The notes under the pieces: generated by a model
The model's input: the letters and a program-made list of their open reading frames with translations, nothing else
Databases searched by the model: none
Told to the model about the DNA's origin: nothing
Shown here: positions 1 through 5,820 of the stretch, one piece after another
Position numbering within the stretch: position 1 is the stretch's first letter
Layout: every line of letters begins with the position of its first letter
NCBI GenBank assembly: GCA_015234065.1
Contig: JADFWS010000006.1
Span: 1-34,563, forward strand
DNA from: Candidatus Omnitrophota bacterium
GTDB taxonomy: Bacteria; Omnitrophota; Gorgyraeia; Zapsychrales; Fredricksoniimonadaceae
Direction of reading: 5' to 3'
DNA: 34,563 bases
Made by a program: the position numbers and the translations under genes

Positions 1-478
1 TACAAAACTTTTAGTTGTTCCTATTAATGATGCTCTTCGACCGAGAATCTTAGATATTCCGGAACAAGCAAAAGAAGTGGAGTTTTCTACTGAGCCTATT
101 TCTAAAGATGAAGTATTTTTTTGGGGCATTACTCCCGAGAATCCTTTTTCTCCACCGAGTGGTCCGGAGCCTGTTTTTGTTTCGGTACGGCATTTGCGAA
201 ACAAGAGCATTTATTCGGAATTCTATGGAGCCTTCCTTTGGCATATTAAACAGGATGGTGATAAGAATTTAGTTGAGCCGTTTTATTTTTATTCAGACGG
301 CATTGGGTCAGTCTCGAGTAAAGGATTTAAGAAGGCCAGTGATATGGCTGATGCATTATGTCGAATTCACATGGGAGGAGATTGCCATTTTGTGTTTGAA
401 ACAACGCAAGATAGCTGGGGGAAGTCATTTCAAATAAATTTTACGAGTAATCCTAAAGCGGGGCCAGTAGTTTATTAA
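1..478 (+). CDS. Hypothetical protein, C-terminal part (5' end outside window)
   Basis: The reading frame is open from base 2 to the TAA ending at 478. The ORF-track start (a GTG at 77) is therefore probably internal, and the true start lies upstream of the window. The visible ~158 residues are soluble, with no membrane segment and no motif I can assign. They are rich in aromatic residues (FYFYSDG, SEFYGAFLWHIKQDGDK) and end in KAGPVVY. Base composition is clearly more AT-rich than the GC-rich operons after 5100, which fits accessory or transferred DNA. I do not recognise the family. The coding call rests on the long open frame and an ordinary protein-like composition. Confidence 0.6.
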   Translation, partial: TKLLVVPINDALRPRILDIPEQAKEVEFSTEPISKDEVFFWGITPENPFSPPSGPEPVFVSVRHLRNKSIYSEFYGAFLWHIKQDGDKNLVEPFYFYSDGIGSVSSKGFKKASDMADALCRIHMGGDCHFVFETTQDSWGKSFQINFTSNPKAGPVVY

Positions 479-532
479 ACAATCGTTGCCTGTATCTTTT
501 GGAAAAGTTATCTTAACAAAACGTCCACTGAA

Positions 533-784
533 TTGGGGAAGATCAATAGTCTTCCTCAAGCGAAGATCGCTGGTACGGCTTATGAGGTTAATGATACCAA
601 TCGACAGCGGATCTTGGAGTCATTTGGCGGCTTCAAGCTAAGAGCAGCGGGGTTAAAAATGTCGCAGAATGATGTTACTGAAAGAGAAATGTTTGAGACT
701 GGGCGCTATCAACATAAGAGCTTTCTTGCGCCATCTGATATGAGTGTTATGAAATTTTTGGATAGAGTTGTTATTTACAGATAA
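533..784 (+). CDS. Small hypothetical protein, possibly a gene fragment
   Basis: This is an 83-codon frame beginning at a TTG, with no convincing Shine-Dalgarno sequence. The same frame is open without a stop from just after the upstream gene's TAA (479). It could therefore be the tail of an older, longer gene interrupted by that stop. The peptide (AYEVNDTNRQRILESFGGF, KSFLAPSDMSVMKFLDRV) looks protein-like, but I cannot place it in a family. It sits between the partial gene and a tRNA-like 3' end in a region that appears to have been rearranged. Treat it as a possible remnant. Confidence 0.35.
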   Translation: MGKINSLPQAKIAGTAYEVNDTNRQRILESFGGFKLRAAGLKMSQNDVTEREMFETGRYQHKSFLAPSDMSVMKFLDRVVIYR

Positions 785-1022
785 TTAAGTTTAGGAAACT
801 TAAGGACAAAACAGATTCGGAAGGATTTGCGAGTAGTCGCCTTATTGGGCCTGCTCGCCGCTTCCTTTATGACGCAAGTCAGACTGGAGGTGTTAATGAG
901 CGTTAATGTCACAGTATCGACATGCCTTGGCGGAGCCTGGATCCTGGGGAGCTTGCTGAGTAAGCGGCCAATAAGGAGAGGCGAGGCGCAAGTCTTAATC
1001 TGATCTGCCTTAGGAGGATCCC

Positions 1023-1047
1023 GAAGGTTCGATTCCTTCACTCCCCA
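1023..1047 (+). ncRNA. tRNA/tmRNA-like 3' end (T arm plus acceptor strand)
   Basis: The sequence shows a perfect 5-bp T stem (GAAGG/CCTTC) around the canonical T loop TTCGATT. It is followed directly by ACTCCCC and a discriminator A. CCA is not encoded. A possible 5' acceptor strand GGGGAG lies at 946-951 and would pair over six bases, giving a ~102-nt molecule. The intervening ~70 nt do not form a clear D and anticodon arm. It may be the 3' end of a tmRNA or long-variable-arm tRNA gene, or only the 3' fragment copied by an integrating element. No GATTCGAC-type tmRNA 5' consensus was found upstream. Confidence 0.35.
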
Positions 1048-1183
1048 TCTTTTGAATCAATATGGACCACGGCTTTTATCGCAATTTCTTAGTGTATGGT
1101 AAGAGTCAAAAGAAATTCGAAAATGCTCTTGTGCTAGTGGCCTCGCTCCAACAATTAAAAGCATTTGTACCTATTAAATATTC

Positions 1184-1223
1184 TTGACTATTCGTATAAA
1201 TCGTATACACTTGTTTACAAGTG
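1184..1223 (+). promoter_or_regulatory. Putative abiE promoter with overlapping operator palindrome
   Basis: TTGACT (1184-1189) and TACACT (1206-1211) are spaced by 16 bases, a reasonable sigma-70-type promoter. The -10 region runs into a 16-bp palindrome, CACTTGT-TT-ACAAGTG (1208-1223), just before the abiEi coding region. AbiEi antitoxins are known to repress their own operon by binding inverted repeats in the promoter, so this palindrome is the natural candidate operator. If the promoter is right, transcription starts near 1218, which favours ATG 1248 over the GTG/ATG at 1221/1224. Confidence 0.45.
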
Positions 1224-1247
1224 ATGGCGAAATATACGAAAACTATT

Positions 1248-1850
1248 ATGGCATCAAAAACAGATCAGCTGATCAGGTTTTTTAAAGCCCAAGGAGCAGT
1301 GGTCAGATTTGCCGCTCTTCTCAAGGCGGGGTTTCATTCTGATACTCTGGCAGCGCTTGAGAAACAAGGGGCGGTTGAAAAAGTAAGCCGGGGCCTTTAT
1401 AAACTCTCGACTTCTTCTGTAAGTTCCCATCCTGATCTTGTTTCAGCTTGCCTTCAAGCGCCCCAAGGCGTTGTTTGCCTTCTTTCCGCACTTTCCTTCT
1501 ATGAAGTGACCAGTGAAATCCCTCGACAAGTGGAGATGGCCATTCCAAGAGGGGTGCGTGTTCGGAAGATCCAGTACCCGCCGGTTAAGCAGTATCAATT
1601 CTCACAAGAAGCATGGGCCGCTGGAATTGAAGAACGTAAAATCGAAGGGCATTCCATTCGCGTTTACGATCTTGCCAAGACAGTGGTGGATTGCTTCAAA
1701 TTCCGCAATAAGGTGGGGGCGGACGTGGCTCGGGAGGCTCTTAAGATCGCCGTGATTGAAAAGCATGTGCCGCCGAAAGATATCATGCATTATGCCAAGA
1801 TTTGCCGGGTGGCAAATATTATTCAGCCGATTCTGGAGGCGATAATATGA
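1248..1850 (+). CDS. abiEi: AbiEi-family antitoxin / transcriptional regulator (type IV TA)
   Basis: About 200 residues. The N-terminal winged-helix domain (TDQLIRFFKAQGAVVRFAALLKAGF, then LEKQGAVEKVSRGLYKL) is the AbiEi_4-type DNA-binding domain that autorepresses abiE operons. The C-terminal region (CLQAPQGVVCLLSALSFYEVTSEIP, VYDLAKTVVDCFKFRNKVG) is the conserved part of the family needed to counter the toxin. The stop codon overlaps the toxin start as ATGA (1847-1850), the usual AbiEi-AbiEii arrangement, so the two are translationally coupled. Starts at 1221 (GTG) and 1224 (ATG) are in frame. I prefer 1248 because MASKTDQL resembles family N-termini and the earlier starts overlap a palindrome. 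Confidence 0.85.
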   Translation: MASKTDQLIRFFKAQGAVVRFAALLKAGFHSDTLAALEKQGAVEKVSRGLYKLSTSSVSSHPDLVSACLQAPQGVVCLLSALSFYEVTSEIPRQVEMAIPRGVRVRKIQYPPVKQYQFSQEAWAAGIEERKIEGHSIRVYDLAKTVVDCFKFRNKVGADVAREALKIAVIEKHVPPKDIMHYAKICRVANIIQPILEAII

Positions 1851-2767
1851 AGAACGATGTAAAGAATATTGAAGCCTCTGTTCGTTCCCGGCTTCAAAAT
1901 AAGGCTAAAGAAACCAACCGTCCATTTGCGGAGGTTCTTCAATATTACGGGATGGAGAGGTTTCTTTACAGATTCAGTTTGTCCGGTTATGCGGATAAAT
2001 TTATTTTAAAAGGCGCGCTGATGTTTACGGCGTGGGAAATCCCTGACCGACGGACTACGCTGGATATCGATTTCTTGGCATATTTTGACAATCAGATCGT
2101 TGCGATCGAAAAAGTGATTAAGGATGTCTGTAAGGTGGCGACGGAGGATGGGCTTCGGTTCGATCTGGACACAGTGATTGGTCAGAAAATAAAAGAGGAC
2201 GCCGACTACCATGGATTGCGCGTGAAGTTTACAGGCTTTCTTGAGCGTTCACGGATTCCGATGCAGATCGATATCGGATTTGGTGATGTCGTGTATCCCA
2301 AGTTTAAGGTGATCGATTATCCGGTTATTTTGGATTTTCCCAAGCCTCATCTTAGAGGGTATCCGGTCGAGAGTGTTGTCAGTGAGAAGTTTGAAGCCAT
2401 GGTCAAGCTTGGCATGTTAAACAGCCGAATGAAGGATTTTTTCGATGTCTGGACCATGATGCGTTGTTTTGATTTTACAGGGGCGGATATTGTTCAGGCG
2501 CTTCAAAAAACATTTGAGCACCGTAAAACGGCATTACCGGTCAAGAAACCTCTTTTTGCGCAGGAAATTTATGATGAGAATTCGGATCGGCAGAAACTTT
2601 GGAAAGCATTTTTGATTAAGGGGCAGATCGAGCATGCTCCGGAGCGGCTTGGCGTGGTGGCAAAAGACATTGAGGATTTTCTTATCAAGCCGGTTGAGGC
2701 CCTGGCAAAAGGGTCAGAGTTTCATAGTGCGTGGAAGGCTTCAGGAAAGTGGATCAGTAAAAAATGA
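1847..2767 (+). CDS. abiEii: AbiEii/AbiGii-family nucleotidyltransferase toxin
   Basis: About 306 residues. The nucleotidyltransferase signature is visible: FILKGALMF near residues 50-60 (the family's KGG-type motif with Ala in place of the second Gly), then RRTTLDIDFLAYF near 68-80 with the paired catalytic Asp residues, then MQIDIGFGD. The stretch VVSEKFEAMVKLGMLNSRMKDFFDVW is the strongly conserved AbiEii helix. Some relatives (MenT-type toxins) transfer nucleotides to tRNA acceptor ends; whether this one does is an inference. ATG 1847 follows the antitoxin with a 4-base overlap. The frame upstream of it (from 1802) lies inside abiEi. The stop overlaps the next gene's ATG at 2764, extending the coupling to a phosphatase. 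Confidence 0.88.
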   Translation: MKNDVKNIEASVRSRLQNKAKETNRPFAEVLQYYGMERFLYRFSLSGYADKFILKGALMFTAWEIPDRRTTLDIDFLAYFDNQIVAIEKVIKDVCKVATEDGLRFDLDTVIGQKIKEDADYHGLRVKFTGFLERSRIPMQIDIGFGDVVYPKFKVIDYPVILDFPKPHLRGYPVESVVSEKFEAMVKLGMLNSRMKDFFDVWTMMRCFDFTGADIVQALQKTFEHRKTALPVKKPLFAQEIYDENSDRQKLWKAFLIKGQIEHAPERLGVVAKDIEDFLIKPVEALAKGSEFHSAWKASGKWISKK

Positions 2768-3459
2768 AGACTTTTGTTAGCGGAGATATCCATGGGGCGT
2801 ACAAGGCGCTTTTGCAGTGCCTTGAGCGTTCCGGTTTTGATTACCAAAAGGACCGTCTGATCGTTTTGGGGGATGTCTGCGACGGTTACCCGGAGGTCCG
2901 GCAGTGTATTGATGAGCTGCTCAAGATCAAGCATTGTGATCTGGTTATTGGCAATCATGACAAATGGGCGCTGGATTGGGCCTTGCGTGGGGATAAGCCG
3001 GAGATCTGGACCGGTCAGGGAGGAGATCGGACGATCGCCTCGTATGATGGTGGGCCGATGCCGCAGAGGCATATTGATTTCTTGAAGAGCGGACAGCTTT
3101 GGCTTGAACTTGATGGGCAGGTTTTTGTTCATGGTGGGCTCAATCCGGATGTGCCGCTTAAGAGTCATAGCGCGGAGGCGCTCATGTGGGACCGGAATCT
3201 TCTTGATACGGCGTGGAAGATGGAGAAGGCTGGTCGAAAGCAAAAGCTGAGCCAGTGGGGTGATAGCTTCTTGGGCCACACTACAACTGAGTTATATCGA
3301 ACATTTGAGCCGATCCATGCGTGCAATGTTTGGGATCTTGATACCGGCGCGGGTTGGTCGGGTAAGCTTACGATCATGAATGTTAGGACGAAGAAATATT
3401 GGCAATCGGATTTTTCGTCTGATCTTTACGGCGGAACACCGGATAAGTTGATGTGGTGA
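2764..3459 (+). CDS. Calcineurin-like metallophosphatase (phage/PP-type)
   Basis: A 231-residue protein with the metallophosphoesterase metal ligands in order: GDIHG at residues 7-11, GDVCDG near 37-42, GNHD near 62-65, VHGG near 124, and GHTTTE near 175. The fold and length match lambda-phosphatase-like serine/threonine phosphatases and diadenosine tetraphosphatases. The true substrate cannot be read from sequence. It begins with an ATGA overlap on the AbiEii stop, so it is probably co-translated with the toxin-antitoxin pair. That is unusual, because abiE loci normally end at the toxin. It may be a passenger of the island or a third component. Confidence 0.85.
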   Translation: MKTFVSGDIHGAYKALLQCLERSGFDYQKDRLIVLGDVCDGYPEVRQCIDELLKIKHCDLVIGNHDKWALDWALRGDKPEIWTGQGGDRTIASYDGGPMPQRHIDFLKSGQLWLELDGQVFVHGGLNPDVPLKSHSAEALMWDRNLLDTAWKMEKAGRKQKLSQWGDSFLGHTTTELYRTFEPIHACNVWDLDTGAGWSGKLTIMNVRTKKYWQSDFSSDLYGGTPDKLMW

Positions 3460-3478
3460 GGGTCAGATTGGAGTTCGT

Positions 3479-3991
3479 ATGAGTTATGTTATGGTCGACA
3501 TTGAGGCTGACGGCCCGATCCCGGGAGACTTTTCGATGGTCTCTTTTGGCGCGGTTATCGTTGAGCCGGGTCTGCATAAGATTTTTTATGGCAAAGTGCG
3601 TCCGATATCGGAGAAGTGGGTTCCTGAAGCGCTTAATGTTAGCGGGTTCAGCCGTGAGGAGACATTGTCGTTTGAAGACCCAAAGTTGGTTATGGAGAGA
3701 TTTGATCGGTGGGTCTGCGAGCAGGCAAAGGACCGGCCGATTTTTGTCGCGGATAATAACGGCTTCGATTGGCAGTTCATTAATTGGTATTTCCATCACT
3801 TTCTTGGACAAAATCCTTTTGGTTTCTCATCGATGAATTTGGGCTCGTTTTATAAGGGGCTGCTGAAGGATGTTCGGAAGAGCTTTAAGCATCTGCGCAA
3901 GACACCGCATACACATAATCCGGTTGATGATGCCAAGGGGAATGCTGAGGCTCTCTTGGCAATGATTCAGGAGTTTGAGTTGGTTATGTAA
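3479..3991 (+). CDS. DEDDh-type 3'-5' exonuclease (RNase T/DnaQ superfamily)
   Basis: A 170-residue stand-alone exonuclease domain. Exo I is VDIEADGP (Asp7, Glu9), Exo II lies in ADNNGFDWQF, and Exo III is HNPVDDAKGNAEAL with His146 four residues before Asp151, which defines the DEDDh subclass. The size fits small RNA- or DNA-trimming exonucleases rather than a polymerase subunit. ATG 3479 is preceded by GGAG at a suitable distance. It lies 19 bases after the phosphatase and probably belongs to the same transcript. Known relatives trim RNA 3' ends, including tRNA. The substrate here is not known. Confidence 0.82.
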   Translation: MSYVMVDIEADGPIPGDFSMVSFGAVIVEPGLHKIFYGKVRPISEKWVPEALNVSGFSREETLSFEDPKLVMERFDRWVCEQAKDRPIFVADNNGFDWQFINWYFHHFLGQNPFGFSSMNLGSFYKGLLKDVRKSFKHLRKTPHTHNPVDDAKGNAEALLAMIQEFELVM

Positions 3992-4040
3992 TAATGGTAT
4001 GGGTGTGTTTTGGAAGAAGTTCTTTTATGGATATGATGTG

Positions 4041-4811
4041 ATGAAGAGAAATGCGATTTCATTCTTGGTAACACCGGAGGAATTTAAGTTTCTGGCGGGA
4101 GTTCAGCATCTGGAGCCTGGGATTTGTGAAACGCTTGATAAGGCCAAAGCTGAGGAAGGCGGTTTACGGCTTCGGTTTGATTATGAAGATTTGGATGACT
4201 GCCTTGGCGCTTTGGCTTTTGAGGTCAATCATACGACAGCTGACAAGAAAGAGTCGAGGCTTCACGTGTTATGTGAAAGATTAGAGGGCTATGCTCGCTT
4301 GCGGGATCATGTGCGCCGGCATGGCCGGCCGGTGATGGCCAAGAAGGATGCGGCAAAGTTTGCGGTGTCTGTTTTTGAAGTCAGGATGCTTCAGCATCCT
4401 TCGGAAGGTGTGGATGTGGTCCGGACGATCGCGGTGTCGAGTTACCGGAGCCTTTACCATTTGGCAGAGGCGGTCATCAAGTCGGTCGGGTTTAAGCTGG
4501 ACCATTGTTTTGCCTTTTATGGTGATATGGATGCCAAGCCGTCATCCAAGCAGAGTGAGATTTACGAGCTTTTTGTGGATATCGGAGAGGAGGCGAGTGG
4601 GCCGCACGCCAAGGGCGTCAAGAACGTGCAGATTGGTGCGGCATTCTCGGCTGTAGGTAAAAAGATGTTGTTTAGGTTTGATTATGGGGACGATTGGCGG
4701 TTTTCTGTCGAGTTGAAAGACATTCGGGCGATTGAGCCCGGCCAGAGGTTGCCGATCATTTTGAAAAGAGTGGGGAAGGCGCCGAAGCAGTATCCACCTT
4801 GCAAGGATTGA
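4041..4811 (+). CDS. pRiA4b ORF-3-like / IS1096 TnpR-like family protein
   Basis: About 256 residues. The C-terminal ~130 residues show the plasmid pRiA4b ORF-3-like pattern: SSYRSLYHLAEAVIKSVGF, HCFAFYGDM, then MLFRFDYGDDWRFSVEL and a closing VGKAPKQYPPC. This is a small, widespread and functionally obscure domain often carried by plasmids, insertion elements and islands. The N-terminal part (TPEEFKFLAGVQHLEPG, LDDCLGALAFEVNH) is not recognised. The frame is open from 3975 and overlaps the exonuclease. ATG 4041 is chosen because it avoids the overlap and starts a sensible N-terminus, though its ribosome-binding site is weak and 3999 is also possible. Confidence 0.7.
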   Translation: MKRNAISFLVTPEEFKFLAGVQHLEPGICETLDKAKAEEGGLRLRFDYEDLDDCLGALAFEVNHTTADKKESRLHVLCERLEGYARLRDHVRRHGRPVMAKKDAAKFAVSVFEVRMLQHPSEGVDVVRTIAVSSYRSLYHLAEAVIKSVGFKLDHCFAFYGDMDAKPSSKQSEIYELFVDIGEEASGPHAKGVKNVQIGAAFSAVGKKMLFRFDYGDDWRFSVELKDIRAIEPGQRLPIILKRVGKAPKQYPPCKD

Positions 4812-4957
4812 TTCAATCCGTGCTAACACCTTGCTAACAAACCAGCCCGGAACAGGGGCAATCACGAGAAACCGGAAGCAAGTCGTTTTGCAGCCAACTC
4901 CTAACACCCCTAATGATTAGACACCGACGGCAAACAGCGTGAACAGCGTCGAGGCCT

Positions 4958-4984
4958 CTCATAACCTGAAGGCCGTTGGTTCAA
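4958..4984 (+). other. tRNA-Met-like 3' fragment, probable att site
   Basis: This 27-nt run reads as a tRNA from the anticodon loop onward: loop CTCATAA with anticodon CAT, stem strand CCTGA, variable AGGCC, T stem GTTGG, and T-loop start TTCAA. It then diverges from tRNA sequence, and there is no matching 5' half. Integrative elements of the tyrosine-recombinase class usually use exactly this anticodon-loop-to-3'-end segment as att core, leaving such fragments at their far border. It lies just after the abiE/exonuclease module. The element's integrase and the other att copy would be outside the window or lost. Confidence 0.5.
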
Positions 4985-5042
4985 TGCTTCAGCATCTGGC
5001 ATTCCGCCGAAGGCGGGTGCCAAAATTTTGCTCCCCCCGAAC

Positions 5043-5072
5043 CACGCAAGGGGATAAAAATCCCCTTGCGTG
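5043..5072. repeat. Perfect 13-bp inverted repeat hairpin
   Basis: CACGCAAGGGGAT-AAAA-ATCCCCTTGCGTG is a perfect 13-bp stem with a 4-base loop. Neither strand has a following T tract, so it is not a standard intrinsic terminator. It sits between the tRNA-like fragment and the start of the next operon. It may be a REP-like element or an operator for the downstream genes. No second copy was seen in the window. Confidence 0.6.
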
Positions 5073-5160
5073 ATAAAGAAATATTGATAATATATCCATT
5101 CATCCCGGGAATGTCAGGGTTTATGGAACTGCCGGCTTAAGCGGTTTGTAAGGGGGGCGT

Positions 5161-5820
5161 GTGGGTCAACTCCGTTCTTTATGGACAGCATTGTTCCCGC
5201 CTAAGAATGACAGGCCGGGCTATGCGATGATCTGTGAGAAAGTACGCGCGCTCGAAGGGCAGTTTAAGGCGGTTCATGTCGGGACCCAGGCATTTGCCAA
5301 AGCGGCGGGATTAAAATGCCCACGCGGGTGCGGAGCGTGCTGTGCGGGCACGTCAGTTGAAGCGACCGAACTTGAGATGCTGCCTTTGGCGGTCAGCCTT
5401 GTTGAAGACGGTGAGGCTGAAATATGGTATAACCTCGCGGAACAGCGGGCGTTTCGCGGAGGGTGCGTATTCTACAAGCCCGGGCGTAAAACAGGCGAGG
5501 GTTCATGCGCGCAGTATGCGTATCGTCCGCTTGTATGCCGGCTTTTTGGGTATTCGGGTAATCCCGATAAAGACGGGAAGATCCGTTTTTCAGCGTGTAC
5601 GCGTTTACGCCAGGAGCAGGCCTCGTGTATCGCACAAGCGAATGAGGGTATTGCCGCCGGGCGTTTGAACATACCGGTCATGACTCAGGAAGTGATGAAG
5701 CTTACGGGGATCGACGCGGGCCTGGCGCGCGATCTGATCCCGATCAACATGGCATTCAAGCGCGCGGTGGAGCGTGTTTGGTTATCACAAGGAAGGTTTG
5801 CATGCAATCGTTCGACATGA
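5161..5820 (+). CDS. YkgJ-family cysteine-cluster protein
   Basis: 219 residues, GTG start with AAGGGGGG just upstream. The YkgJ/UPF0153 (CxxCxxCC-type zinc or iron-chelating) pattern is visible. CPRGCGACC is near residues 54-62, followed by GSCAQYAYRPLVCRLFGYS near 119-137. This family is thought to bind Zn2+ or Fe-S clusters, and its biochemical role is unknown. It is the first gene of the operon leading into a P-loop kinase-like protein and a Gld-type ABC transporter. Its 3' end overlaps the next gene by 19 bases. The role in this context is not inferable beyond likely co-expression. Confidence 0.75.
   Translation: MGQLRSLWTALFPPKNDRPGYAMICEKVRALEGQFKAVHVGTQAFAKAAGLKCPRGCGACCAGTSVEATELEMLPLAVSLVEDGEAEIWYNLAEQRAFRGGCVFYKPGRKTGEGSCAQYAYRPLVCRLFGYSGNPDKDGKIRFSACTRLRQEQASCIAQANEGIAAGRLNIPVMTQEVMKLTGIDAGLARDLIPINMAFKRAVERVWLSQGRFACNRST

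Larger units (their letters stand above)
785..1247. other. Gene-poor junction stretch of the accessory region
   Basis: About 460 bases without a convincing gene. The stretch contains short inverted pairs: CCTTATTGGGCC near 840 against GGCCAATAAGG near 966, and CTTGC near 952 against GCAAG near 988. It also has a direct repeat CGCAAGTC (near 880 and 987). It ends in a tRNA-type T arm and acceptor strand (separate entry), followed by an AT-rich stretch carrying the abiE promoter. The secondary-structure potential and the tRNA-like end suggest a structured RNA or the scar of one. I could not fold a complete tRNA or tmRNA by eye. Confidence 0.4.
4812..5160. other. Island boundary region, no gene
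   Basis: About 350 bases without a supported ORF. It contains a short tandem similarity (TGCTAACACC, TTGCTAACA) just after the last island gene, the tRNA-like fragment at 4958-4984, a perfect palindrome at 5043-5072, and then the leader of the next operon with AAGGGGGG as ribosome-binding site just before GTG 5161. Composition and gene style change here from the accessory module to the GC-rich operon. I read it as the right junction of an integrated element. Confidence 0.5.

Noticed and set aside
775-1041. Minus-strand 88-aa ORF
   Set aside because: It overlaps the tRNA-like end, has no ribosome-binding site and an unlikely composition.
946-1047. A complete tRNA (for example tRNA-Sec or a long-variable-arm tRNA)
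   Set aside because: The acceptor and T arm fit, but I could not fold convincing D and anticodon arms in the 70 bases between, so only the 3' end is reported.
785-1047. A complete tmRNA gene
   Set aside because: No 5' GATTCGAC-type consensus and no tag ORF ending in ALAA-stop could be found, although a fragment remains possible.
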